Below are positions 8,030 to 15,364 of a stretch of DNA of 64,000 nucleotides, piece after piece (position 1 is the stretch's first letter; every line of letters starts with the position of its first letter). Below the pieces are notes generated by a model that was given only the letters and a program-made list of their open reading frames with translations, searched no databases and was not told the origin of the DNA. Origin of the DNA: Stenotrophomonas sp. SAU14A_NAIMI4_5 (lineage in GTDB: Bacteria > Pseudomonadota > Gammaproteobacteria > Xanthomonadales > Xanthomonadaceae); NCBI RefSeq assembly GCF_003086795.1, contig NZ_CP026003.1:640503-704502 (forward strand), given 5' to 3'. A program made the position numbers and the translations under genes.

Positions 8030-9293
8030 CAAACAGCGAGCCCTGTCGTGGCGGCGGCGCCAGCTGTGCACGCAACGCCGCCGGATCATCCAGCGCCTTG
8101 CGCGGGTGGTGGTCGGCCAGCAGCACGAACGGCAGCAGCTTGCTCATCGGGGCCTTCAACCGGGCCACGTCGGCCACCCGCAGGCGGCCGTGCCGGCGCG
8201 CCATCAGCACCCGCTTCACGTTGCGCACGCCCAGCCCGGGCACGCGCAGCAGCAGTTCCTTCGGCGCGCGGTTCAGGTCCACCGGGAAGCGCTCGGGGTG
8301 GCGGATCGCCCAGGCCATCTTCGGGTCGATGTCCAGGTCCAGCATGCCGTCCTGGGTGGTATCGGTGATCTCCTCCACGCCGTAACCGTAGAAGCGCAGC
8401 AGCCAGTCGGCCTGGTACAGGCGATGCTCGCGCTGCAGCGGGGGCGGCTGCAGCGGCAGCTGGCGGCTGGCATCGGGAATGGGGCTGAAGGCCGAGTAAT
8501 ACACCCGGCGCATGCGGTAGTTGCCGTACAGCGCGTCGGCACTGGCCAGGATCTGCTGGTCATTGGCCCCGTCGGCGCCGACGATCATCTGCGTGCTCTG
8601 CCCGGCCGGGGCGAAGCGCGGCGGGCGAGGGCGCGCGCTGCGGGTGGCCGTTGGCGCGACCACGGCCGGCGCCTTGCGTGCTTCCTTGGCTTCCTCGATG
8701 CGCCAGCGCAGTTCGCCCATCGCGCCGCGGATCGAGTGCACGGTCTTTTCCGGCGCCAGCGCACTCAGCCCGGCCTCGGTGGGCAGTTCGACGTTGATCG
8801 ACAGGCGGTCGGCGTAGCGACCGGCGCTGGCCAGCAGCTCGGGCGACGCTTCGGGAATGGTCTTGAGGTGGATGTAGCCGGCATAGCGGTGGTCCTCGCG
8901 CAGCTGCCGCGCCACTTCCACCATCTGTTCCATGGTGTAGTCGGCATTGCGGATGATGCCGCTGGAAAGGAACAGGCCCTCGATGTAGTTGCGCTTGTAG
9001 AAATCCAGGGTCAGCGCGACCACTTCGTCCACGCTGAAGCGCGCCCGCGCCACGTTGCTGGAGACGCGGTTCACGCAGTAGGCGCAGTCGTAGACGCAGA
9101 AGTTGGTCAGCAGGATCTTCAGCAGCGACACGCAGCGGCCATCCGGCGTGTAGCTGTGGCAGATGCCCATGCCTTCGGTGCTGCCGATGCCGCCGCTGGC
9201 GCGCGAGTCGCGCTTGCCCGCGCCGCTGGAGGCGCAGGAGGCATCGTACTTGGCGGCGTCGGCGAGGATGGCCAGCTTGCGGATGGTTTCCAT
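8010..9293 (-). CDS. Radical SAM protein of the UDG-linked DNA modification/repair family
   Basis: A 427-aa cytoplasmic protein. The CX3CX2C cluster motif is clear (C66, C70, C73 in NFCVYDCAYC), so it should bind a 4Fe-4S cluster and cleave S-adenosylmethionine. The C-terminal part has a helix-hairpin-helix-like stretch, LLLRVPGLGVRNVKRVL, suggesting DNA contact. This family is known to be encoded beside DUF4130/uracil-DNA glycosylase proteins, as here, where the two genes overlap by 20 bases and must be co-transcribed. The reaction has not been established to my knowledge; repair or modification of DNA is inferred from neighbours. An 11-bp-arm palindrome lies 18 bases upstream of the ATG. 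Confidence 0.87.
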   Translation of the reverse strand: METIRKLAILADAAKYDASCASSGAGKRDSRASGGIGSTEGMGICHSYTPDGRCVSLLKILLTNFCVYDCAYCVNRVSSNVARARFSVDEVVALTLDFYKRNYIEGLFLSSGIIRNADYTMEQMVEVARQLREDHRYAGYIHLKTIPEASPELLASAGRYADRLSINVELPTEAGLSALAPEKTVHSIRGAMGELRWRIEEAKEARKAPAVVAPTATRSARPRPPRFAPAGQSTQMIVGADGANDQQILASADALYGNYRMRRVYYSAFSPIPDASRQLPLQPPPLQREHRLYQADWLLRFYGYGVEEITDTTQDGMLDLDIDPKMAWAIRHPERFPVDLNRAPKELLLRVPGLGVRNVKRVLMARRHGRLRVADVARLKAPMSKLLPFVLLADHHPRKALDDPAALRAQLAPPPRQGSLFDAPPAA

Positions 9294-9311
9294 TGAGGAA
9301 ACCTACGGACA

Positions 9312-9336
9312 GGCGGTCTCATTGGATGAGACCGCC
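9312..9336. promoter_or_regulatory. Perfect 11-bp-arm palindrome before the radical SAM/UdgX operon
   Basis: GGCGGTCTCAT (9312-9322), loop TGG, ATGAGACCGCC (9326-9336). It ends 18 bases before the radical SAM ATG on the minus strand, a suitable place for an operator or a leader hairpin. No T-run follows on the minus strand, so it is not a standard terminator for pilU. The binding factor is unknown. Confidence 0.5.
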
Positions 9337-9355
9337 CCTTAACCCTTCAGGATTC

Positions 9356-9432
9356 CGCCGGGCATGGCCCGGCGCTACCGTCGGGAACGGGCAGCGCCCG
9401 GCGTTTCCGGTAGCGCCGGGCCATGCCCGGCG
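9356..9432. repeat. Inverted pair of SMAG elements
   Basis: CGCCGGGCATGGCCCGGCGC-TACC (from 9356) and its reverse complement (9407-9432) face each other around a GC-rich spacer, between the pilU stop and the radical SAM leader. The pair can fold into a long hairpin and may help end or stabilise the pilU transcript. Confidence 0.8.
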
Positions 9433-9442
9433 TCCGTGCGGC

Positions 9443-10573
9443 TCAGAAGCCGTGGGTGATGCTGGTCTGGGTGGGCGAGGAGAAATCCGCGTACGGGTCA
9501 TGCTCGCCGCTGCCACCCTCGGACAGGCGGAACTTCAGGGCCAGGCCGTCGCGCGAGTCGGCCGCGCGCAGCGCTTCCTCCTGCTCGATCACCCCGGCCT
9601 TGGCCAGGCGGAACAGGCACTGGTCGAAGCTCTCCATGCCTTCCTCCAGCGACGACTCCATCGCCGCCTTGATCTCGTGCACCTGGCCGCGGCGCAGCAG
9701 GTCGCGGATCATCGGCGTGTTGATCAGCACCTCGGTGGCCGGCAGGCGACGGCCCTCCTTGTTCTTCACCAGGCGCTGGCTGATCACCGCACGCAGGTTC
9801 AGCGCCAGGTTCATCAGCACGTTCTTGTGCGCGCTTTCCGGGAAGAAGTTGAGGATGCGCTCGATGGTCTGGTCGGCGTTGTTGGAGTGCAGGGTGGCCA
9901 GGCACAGGTGGCCGGTCTCGGCGAAGGCGATGGCCGCCTCCATCGTCTCGGCATCCAGGATCTCGCCGATCAGGATCACGTCCGGCGCTTCACGCATCGC
10001 GTTCTTCAACGCGTTGTGGAAGGCATGGGTGTCCAGGCCGACCTCACGCTGGTTGACGATCGACATCTTGTGCTTGTGCAGGTACTCGATCGGGTCCTCG
10101 ATGGTGAGGATGTGCCCGGTGGTCGTACTGTTGCGGTGGTCGATCATCGACGCCAGCGAAGTGGACTTGCCCGAGCCGGTGGACCCCACCACCAGCACCA
10201 GCCCACGCGGGGTCATGATGACGTCCTTCAACACCTGCGGCAGGTTGAGCTCTTCGATGCTGGGAATCCGGCTGCGGATGGCGCGGATGACCATGCCGAC
10301 CTCGCCCCGCTGCTTGAACACATTGACACGGAAGCGCCCGGCATCGGCCAGGGCGATGGCCATGTTGAGTTCCAGCTCGCGCTCGAACTGGGGCACCTGG
10401 CCCTCGTCCATCAGCGAATAGGCGATTTTCTTGACCATGCCCGGCGGCAGCCCGGTGTTGCCGAGCGGGTACAGCTTGCCCTCGATCTTGATGTAGACCG
10501 GCGCACCGGTGGTCAAGAACATGTCCGAAGCGTTCTTTTCGGTCATCAGCTTCAGGAAGTAGCCGATATCCAT
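9443..10573 (-). CDS. pilU: Type IV pilus retraction ATPase, PilU
   Basis: A 376-aa cytoplasmic hexameric ATPase that assists PilT in pilus retraction and twitching motility. Walker A is GSTGSGKST (130-138); the Asp-box region is TIEDPIEY (158-165) and the His-box GHLCLATLHSNN (221-232). AETGHLC and ERILNFFPE favour PilU over PilT. The Walker B segment reads GEILDAETME (203-212), where PilT/PilU proteins I recall have GEIRD or GEMRD. ATG 10573 (MDIGYFLKLMTEKNASDMFL) is the family start; the longer open frame to 11017 has no family resemblance. No pilT lies within the window. Confidence 0.9.
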   Translation of the reverse strand: MDIGYFLKLMTEKNASDMFLTTGAPVYIKIEGKLYPLGNTGLPPGMVKKIAYSLMDEGQVPQFERELELNMAIALADAGRFRVNVFKQRGEVGMVIRAIRSRIPSIEELNLPQVLKDVIMTPRGLVLVVGSTGSGKSTSLASMIDHRNSTTTGHILTIEDPIEYLHKHKMSIVNQREVGLDTHAFHNALKNAMREAPDVILIGEILDAETMEAAIAFAETGHLCLATLHSNNADQTIERILNFFPESAHKNVLMNLALNLRAVISQRLVKNKEGRRLPATEVLINTPMIRDLLRRGQVHEIKAAMESSLEEGMESFDQCLFRLAKAGVIEQEEALRAADSRDGLALKFRLSEGGSGEHDPYADFSSPTQTSITHGF

Positions 10574-10670
10574 TGCGAATTTTCCCCAACGAAACTGCCG
10601 GCGCCCGTTGCAAGCACGGTGTCGGCTTGACGACAATGGCCGTGAACCGACAACCGGTACGGCCTCCCCA

Positions 10671-11060
10671 ATGAAACGACTTAGCTTCGCACGAATGCGC
10701 CACAGCCTGTATGTGATGGCGTTTGCATTCGCACTCTCTGCTCCCGTCTGGGCGCAGGATGGCGCACAGGAACTGGCCCAGGCCCGGCAGGCGGTGGACA
10801 AGGCCACCCAGGCCGATGCCGACCAGTACGCCCCGGACCTGATCAGCCTGGCCCGCCAGGGCCTGGAGCAGGCCCAGCGCGCCGCCGGCGACCGCCGCGA
10901 GCGCAAGAATGCCCCGGCACTGGCCCTGCGCGCCGCTGCCGACGCCGACCTGGCCCGTGCCCGCAGCGAGGAAGCCACCGCCACGGCCCAGCTGCAGCTG
11001 CGCCGCAACGAGGTCAACCAGCTGCAGCGCCAGCTGTCGACCGGGGAGGACCGCCGATGA
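10671..11060 (+). CDS. DUF4398 domain-containing exported protein
   Basis: A 129-aa protein with a cleavable signal peptide (hydrophobic MRHSLYVMAFAFALSAPVWA, cut after AWA or nearby) and a mature part that is almost entirely alpha-helical, rich in Ala, Gln, Arg and Leu, and probably coiled-coil. It matches the DUF4398 pattern of small periplasmic or outer-membrane-associated proteins. It overlaps the OmpA-like gene by four bases (ATGA at 11057-11060), so the two are translationally coupled and probably act together in the envelope. ATG 10671 is chosen because it places the signal peptide at the N-terminus; the frame is open further upstream. No lipobox is seen. Confidence 0.8.
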   Translation: MKRLSFARMRHSLYVMAFAFALSAPVWAQDGAQELAQARQAVDKATQADADQYAPDLISLARQGLEQAQRAAGDRRERKNAPALALRAAADADLARARSEEATATAQLQLRRNEVNQLQRQLSTGEDRR

Positions 11061-11941
11061 AGTCGATTTCCGCCCTGGCCCTGGCCACCGCGCTGGCCCT
11101 GCCGGCCCTGGCTGTCGCCGCCGACAACCCGATGGTCGGCCAGCTGAGCCAGCGCCTGATGAACATCCAGGCCAATCCCGACACCGCTGAGCTGGCTGCC
11201 TTCGAGCGCATGCAGGCCCAGCAGGCCATTGCCACCCTGGACAAGGCCAAGCGCCGCGACCAGGAACTGGCCACCTACCTGGCCGAGCGCCGGGTCGAGA
11301 TTGCCGAAACCAGCGTGCGCGCCGCCCTGGCCGCCCGCGAGGTCGACCGCCTGGACCGCACCCGCAGCGACCTGCTGATCGAAGCCAGCCGCCGCGACGC
11401 CGCCCGTGCCCGCCAGGAAGCCGAACAGCTGCGCATGCAGGCGCAGGTGCAGGCCGAGGAGGCCGAGCGCCTGCGCCAGGCCGCCGAAGCCGAGACCCTG
11501 GCCCGCCAGGACGCCGAGAACGCCCTGACCAGCGTGGCTGGCAAGCAGCAGCAGCGCCTCAGCTCGGCCCAGCAGAACGCCGCCAAGCTGGCGCGCGAGG
11601 AAGCCGAGCTGGTGTCCGGGCAGAAGCTGCCGGGCTCGAAGTTCGACGCCCGCGGCGAGGTCTTCACCCTCGGCGGCGACGCCTTCGGTACCGGTGCGGC
11701 CAGCCTGTCCGGCGGTGCGAAGAACCAGGCGAAGGCCCTGGCCGAGTACCTGAACATCGGCAAGAAGGGCCGGGTCCGGATCGAGGCCTATGACAGCGCC
11801 AATGGCGTCGGCCAGAAGCGCGCCGAAGCCCTGCGTGATGCGCTGGTCTCAGCCGGTGTCGCCAGCAGCCGGATCCAGGTCAGCGGCAAGAAGGCAGCGT
11901 CCACCAAGGCACGCTCGGCCGAGGTCATCGTCGCCCCGTAA
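11057..11941 (+). CDS. OmpA-family protein with DUF4398-like helical N-half
   Basis: A 294-aa envelope protein. It has a signal peptide (MKSISALALATALALPALAVA), then a long charged coiled-coil (about 30-185) with many RQEAEQLR-like heptads, then a C-terminal OmpA-like peptidoglycan-binding domain (about 200-294) with GKKGRVRIEAYDSANG and KRAEALRDALVSAGV. It probably tethers or spaces the cell wall and outer membrane; a DUF4398-like helical region shared with the upstream gene suggests they pair. It overlaps that gene by four bases and is followed by a strong terminator. Confidence 0.83.
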   Translation: MKSISALALATALALPALAVAADNPMVGQLSQRLMNIQANPDTAELAAFERMQAQQAIATLDKAKRRDQELATYLAERRVEIAETSVRAALAAREVDRLDRTRSDLLIEASRRDAARARQEAEQLRMQAQVQAEEAERLRQAAEAETLARQDAENALTSVAGKQQQRLSSAQQNAAKLAREEAELVSGQKLPGSKFDARGEVFTLGGDAFGTGAASLSGGAKNQAKALAEYLNIGKKGRVRIEAYDSANGVGQKRAEALRDALVSAGVASSRIQVSGKKAASTKARSAEVIVAP

Positions 11942-11985
11942 TTGCTTGAATTCGTTTGTTTTTCGTTGCATTGAGCATTCAGCCT

Positions 11986-12015
11986 GAACCCCGCCCCGGC
12001 GGGGTTCGGTCTTTT
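11986..12015 (+). terminator. Rho-independent terminator after the OmpA-family gene
   Basis: GAACCCCGCC (11986-11995) and GGCGGGGTTC (11998-12007) pair, with a tight loop, and are followed by GGTCTTTTT. It ends the DUF4398-OmpA operon. Confidence 0.9.
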
Positions 12016-12210
12016 TGTCGCGGGGGTCTTGTACCCGGCCCGGAGCAGGCGTAGGGTCAATCGTCCGGGACGCAATGCCGCGGACCGGACGATGGGAGGG
12101 CCGGGCCGATGAAAGCAGGGCGCGAACCGCAGCAGACCGACGTGCGCAGGCCAGTGCCGCAGGTCGTTGTGGGCACCCATGTGGCAATCGACCGGCGCTC
12201 CTCCATGAAC

Positions 12211-12239
12211 AACGCCCCGTGCCTTGCGGCCGGGGCGTT
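12211..12239. promoter_or_regulatory. Hairpin in the leader of the DUF465 gene
   Basis: AACGCCCCG (12211-12219) pairs with CGGGGCGTT (12231-12239). It stands 13 bases before the AAGGAGGT ribosome-binding site of the DUF465 gene, so it could affect its expression. No T-run follows. Confidence 0.4.
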
Positions 12240-12265
12240 CGTGTATCTGTCGAAGGAGGTCCATC

Positions 12266-12502
12266 ATGTTTGAAGATCAGCCCCAGAGCGAGATCGACGC
12301 CCGTCGCGCGCGTGATCCGGAGTTCCGGGCACTCCATGACCAGCACCGCAAGTTGAACAAGAAGTGCATGGACGCGGAGCTGGGTGTACTCCCGATCGAT
12401 GATGTCACCCTGGGTCGCATGAAGCGCGAGAAGCTGCTGGCCAAGCAACGCCTTCTGCGTATGTACGAAACACCGCTCGCAACGACGTCCCCCACGCACT
12501 GA
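12266..12502 (+). CDS. Small DUF465 (YdcH-like) protein
   Basis: A 78-aa cytoplasmic protein, mostly helical and highly charged. The pattern RDPEFRALHDQHRKLNKKC followed by LKREKLLAKQRLL-like segments is the usual shape of DUF465/YdcH proteins, here with TLGRMKREKLLAKQRLLRMY. Function is unknown for the family. ATG 12266 is fixed by a strong ribosome-binding site, AAGGAGGT at 12253-12260. It is a single-gene unit; a 13-bp hairpin without a T-run lies about 70 bases after the stop. Confidence 0.8.
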   Translation: MFEDQPQSEIDARRARDPEFRALHDQHRKLNKKCMDAELGVLPIDDVTLGRMKREKLLAKQRLLRMYETPLATTSPTH

Positions 12503-12573
12503 CGCTCCGGTCGCGCCGGGAACGGCGTGACCCGGCCAACGATGGCCCCGCGGTTGCCGGCAACGGCGGCCGC

Positions 12574-12604
12574 GCCAAGGCACCACAGGCGGTGGTGCCT
12601 TGGC
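12574..12604. repeat. 13-bp-arm hairpin after the DUF465 gene
   Basis: GCCAAGGCACCAC (12574-12586) and GTGGTGCCTTGGC (12592-12604) pair perfectly around a 5-base loop. It may serve as a factor-dependent transcript end; there is no T-run. Confidence 0.6.
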
Positions 12605-12720
12605 TCGCAGGCAACGGCCTGCACCCGTGCATACCCTCAGTCCACCGATGCGGGCGGTACTGGTCTCCTCGTCGATCCGGGGCCGTCCGCATCCCCTTGG
12701 GCCGCCAGCCGGGCGCTCAT

Positions 12721-12836
12721 TGCCCTGGCAGGTGCCGACCGTGCCCTGGTGGGTGCCGGCCGCACCCTGGTGGGTGCCGACCGCGCCCTGGTGGGTGCCG
12801 ACCGCGCCCTGGTGGGTGCCGACCGTTGGTCGGCAC
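12721..12836. repeat. 21-bp tandem repeat, five copies, ending in a palindrome
   Basis: Five 21-base units (12721-12741, 12742-12762, 12763-12783, 12784-12804, 12805-12825) share NCCCTGGTGGGTGCCGACCG; the last two are identical. The array runs into a palindrome, GTGCCGACC (12816-12824), GTT, GGTCGGCAC (12828-12836), so it looks like amplification of one palindrome arm. It ends about 80 bases before the cystathionine beta-synthase ATG. In the gene's frame it is open and would read as seven-residue PWWVPTA repeats. Confidence 0.85.
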
Positions 12837-12914
12837 GCTCCACTCCTGACTTTCGCAGCCATCCGGCGGATAATCATCTGTCCGGCCCAGCGTGGCGCGA
12901 AGCGAAGTTTCCGA

Positions 12915-14285
12915 ATGCCCATCCATTCCTCCGTCCTCGAACTCATCGGCCAGACCCCCATCGTCAAGGCCCAGCGCCTGGATACCGGTGTCTGCGAGCT
13001 CTACCTGAAGCTCGAGAACGCCAACCCGGGCGGATCGATCAAGGACCGCATCGGTCTGTCGATGATCGAAGCAGCGGAACAGCGCGGCGACCTCAAGCCC
13101 GGCGCGACCCTGGTCGAAGGCACTGCCGGCAATACCGGCCTGGGCCTGGCACTGGTGGCGCAGCAGAAGGGCTACAAGCTGATCCTGGTCGTGCCCGACA
13201 AGATGAGCCGCGAAAAGATCTTCAACCTGAAGGCGATGGGCGCCGAAGTGCGCCTGACCCGTTCGGACGTGGCCAAGGGCCACCCGGAGTACTACCAGGA
13301 CCTGGCCAAGACCATCGCCGACCAGACCCCGGGCGCGTACTTCATCAACCAGTTCGGCAACCCGGACAACCCGGCCGCGCACGAATTCGGCACCGGCCCG
13401 GAAATCCTTGAGCAGATGGGCGGTGACCTCGACGCCATCGTGTTCGGCTGCGGCAGCTCGGGCACCATGACCGGCCTGTCGCGCGCCTTCGCCACGCTGT
13501 CGCCGAAGACCGAGCTGGTGCTGGCCGATCCGGTCGGCTCGATCCTGGCCGAGTACATCAACGACGGCAACCTGAACGACAAGTCGGGCAGCTGGCTGGT
13601 GGAAGGCATCGGCGAGGACTTCCTGCCGTCGATCTCCGACTTCAGCCGCGTCAAGAAGGCGTATGCGATCACCGATGCAGAGAGCTTCCACACCGCCCGC
13701 GAGCTGCTGGGCAAGGAAGGCATCCTCGGTGGTTCGTCCACCGGCACCCTGCTGGCAGCGGCCCTGAAGTACTGCAAGGAACAGACCACGCCGAAGAAGG
13801 TGCTGGTGCTGGTGTGCGACACCGGCAACAAGTACCTGTCGAAGATGTACAACGACTACTGGATGCTGGACAACGGCTTCCTGGAGCGCCCGCAGCACGG
13901 CGACCTGCGCGACCTGATCCTGCGCCCCTACGGCCAGCGCGACACTGTCGTAATCGGCCCGAACGACCTGCTGACCACCGCCTACCAGCGCATGAAGCTG
14001 TATGACGTGTCGCAGCTGCCGGTGATGGACGGCGACCAGCTGGTCGGCATCGTCGATGAAAGCGACGTGCTGCTGCATGTCTATGGTGACGAAGCCCGCT
14101 TCCGCGATCCGGTCGCCACGGCCATGGTCAGCAAGCTGGACCGCCTAGACGTGAAGTCGCCGATCGAGGCCCTGCTGCCGGTGTTCGACCGCGGCCAGGT
14201 GGCCATCGTGATGGATGGCGGCACCTTCCTCGGGCTGATCACCCGCATCGATCTGCTGAACTATCTGCGCCGCCGCGTGCAGTAA
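12915..14285 (+). CDS. Cystathionine beta-synthase
   Basis: A 456-aa PLP enzyme that joins homocysteine and serine to cystathionine, the first step of reverse transsulfuration. The fold-type II catalytic domain has the PLP lysine K43 in NPGGSIKDR and the phosphate loop GTAGNTGLGL near 74-83. The C-terminal third carries two CBS repeats (about 340-456) beginning LILRPYGQRDTVVIGPNDLL. ATG 12915 (MPIHSSVLELIGQTPIVKAQ) is the natural enzyme start; the frame is open to 12600 but that extension encodes the tandem repeat. The partner enzyme MetB lies about 8 kb downstream, beyond the O-antigen genes. Confidence 0.9.
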   Translation: MPIHSSVLELIGQTPIVKAQRLDTGVCELYLKLENANPGGSIKDRIGLSMIEAAEQRGDLKPGATLVEGTAGNTGLGLALVAQQKGYKLILVVPDKMSREKIFNLKAMGAEVRLTRSDVAKGHPEYYQDLAKTIADQTPGAYFINQFGNPDNPAAHEFGTGPEILEQMGGDLDAIVFGCGSSGTMTGLSRAFATLSPKTELVLADPVGSILAEYINDGNLNDKSGSWLVEGIGEDFLPSISDFSRVKKAYAITDAESFHTARELLGKEGILGGSSTGTLLAAALKYCKEQTTPKKVLVLVCDTGNKYLSKMYNDYWMLDNGFLERPQHGDLRDLILRPYGQRDTVVIGPNDLLTTAYQRMKLYDVSQLPVMDGDQLVGIVDESDVLLHVYGDEARFRDPVATAMVSKLDRLDVKSPIEALLPVFDRGQVAIVMDGGTFLGLITRIDLLNYLRRRVQ

Positions 14286-14380
14286 CTGCGTCATGGCTTC
14301 CGGTCGCTGCGTCTTCTGCGTCAGCGGCTTCTACCGAAATAACGTCCATCGTGCCGTCATGGGCACCGGAGATATAGCGT

Positions 14381-15364
14381 ATGCCCGCCCAGATCGCAGT
14401 GGTGATTCCGTCCTACAAGGTCACAAATCACATTCTCGGAGTGATTGCAGGCGTCGGCCCGGAAGTGGGACGCATCTATGTTGTGGATGATCGCTGCCCG
14501 GTGGGGAGCGGTGACTTTGTTGAGGCCAACTGCACTGATCCGCGCGTCGTTGTTCTTCGCCATGAAGAAAACCAAGGTGTGGGCGGTGCGGTGATGACCG
14601 GATATCGGGCTGCGATCGCCGAAGGAGTGGAGATCATCGTCAAGGTGGATGGCGATGGTCAGATGGATCCTGCGCTGATTCCTCGCTTCGTTGCGCCGAT
14701 TCTTGCAGGAGAGGCGGACTATACCAAGGGGAATCGCTTCTTCGATCTGGAGCGTATTTCCCAGATGCCGCGGCTTCGCCTGTTTGGTAACGCAGGTCTT
14801 TCGCTGCTGACGAAGGTGTCGTCCGGTTACTGGAATCTCTTCGATCCGACCAATGGATACACCGCAGTCCACACCGACGTGGCGCGTCACCTGCCGCTTG
14901 GGAAGATCAGCAAGCGCTACTTCTTTGAAACCGACATGCTGTTCCGGCTGGGAACGCTGCGGGCGGCTGTCGTGGACGTTCCCATGCATGCACGTTATGC
15001 CGACGAAGTCAGCAATCTACGCATCGGTCAGGTGATCGGCGAGTTCTTCGTGAAGAACATGCGCAATGCAATGAAGCGGATCTTCTATAACTATTATCTG
15101 CGGGATATGTCGCTGGCATCTTTTGAGCTGCCTGTCGGAATTCTGCTGCTACTGTTCGGCGTACTGTTCGGCGCCAGCAGCTGGATCCACGCCAGTGCCA
15201 CCGGAACGACCGCGTCGAGTGGCACGGTAATGCTTGCGGCCATGCCCGTACTGGTTGGCGTGCAGCTCATTCTTGCGTTCATCGGTCACGACGTACGTGC
15301 CACGCCGGAAAAGGCTATCCATATAAGGAGCCGCGTGGCACCTGAGCGGGAAGTTGCGCCATGA
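14381..15364 (+). CDS. Family 2 glycosyltransferase, membrane-anchored
   Basis: A 327-aa inverting GT-A enzyme, with VVIPSYKV at the N-terminus, acidic metal-binding segments VVDDRC and KVDGDGQMD (about 96-104), and two C-terminal hydrophobic segments (about 243-263 and 281-300) with an amphipathic link. This resembles polyprenyl-phosphate sugar transferases or GtrB-like O-antigen modifiers. Base composition is visibly less GC-rich than neighbouring housekeeping genes: the line 14401-14460 has 33 G+C of 60 versus 43 of 60 at 13441-13500. It overlaps the next gene by four bases. Acceptor and donor sugars are unknown. Confidence 0.83.
   Translation: MPAQIAVVIPSYKVTNHILGVIAGVGPEVGRIYVVDDRCPVGSGDFVEANCTDPRVVVLRHEENQGVGGAVMTGYRAAIAEGVEIIVKVDGDGQMDPALIPRFVAPILAGEADYTKGNRFFDLERISQMPRLRLFGNAGLSLLTKVSSGYWNLFDPTNGYTAVHTDVARHLPLGKISKRYFFETDMLFRLGTLRAAVVDVPMHARYADEVSNLRIGQVIGEFFVKNMRNAMKRIFYNYYLRDMSLASFELPVGILLLLFGVLFGASSWIHASATGTTASSGTVMLAAMPVLVGVQLILAFIGHDVRATPEKAIHIRSRVAPEREVAP

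Noticed and set aside
10574-11017. Upstream extension of pilU
   Set aside because: Antisense to the DUF4398 gene and without similarity to PilU N-termini.
12721-12836. CRISPR-like array
   Set aside because: Units are directly adjacent with no spacers, and no cas genes are present.
12600-12914. N-terminal extension of cystathionine beta-synthase with PWWVPTA repeats
   Set aside because: The enzyme's conserved start is at 12915 and the extension is only the 21-bp DNA repeat read in frame; kept as a remark under the repeat.
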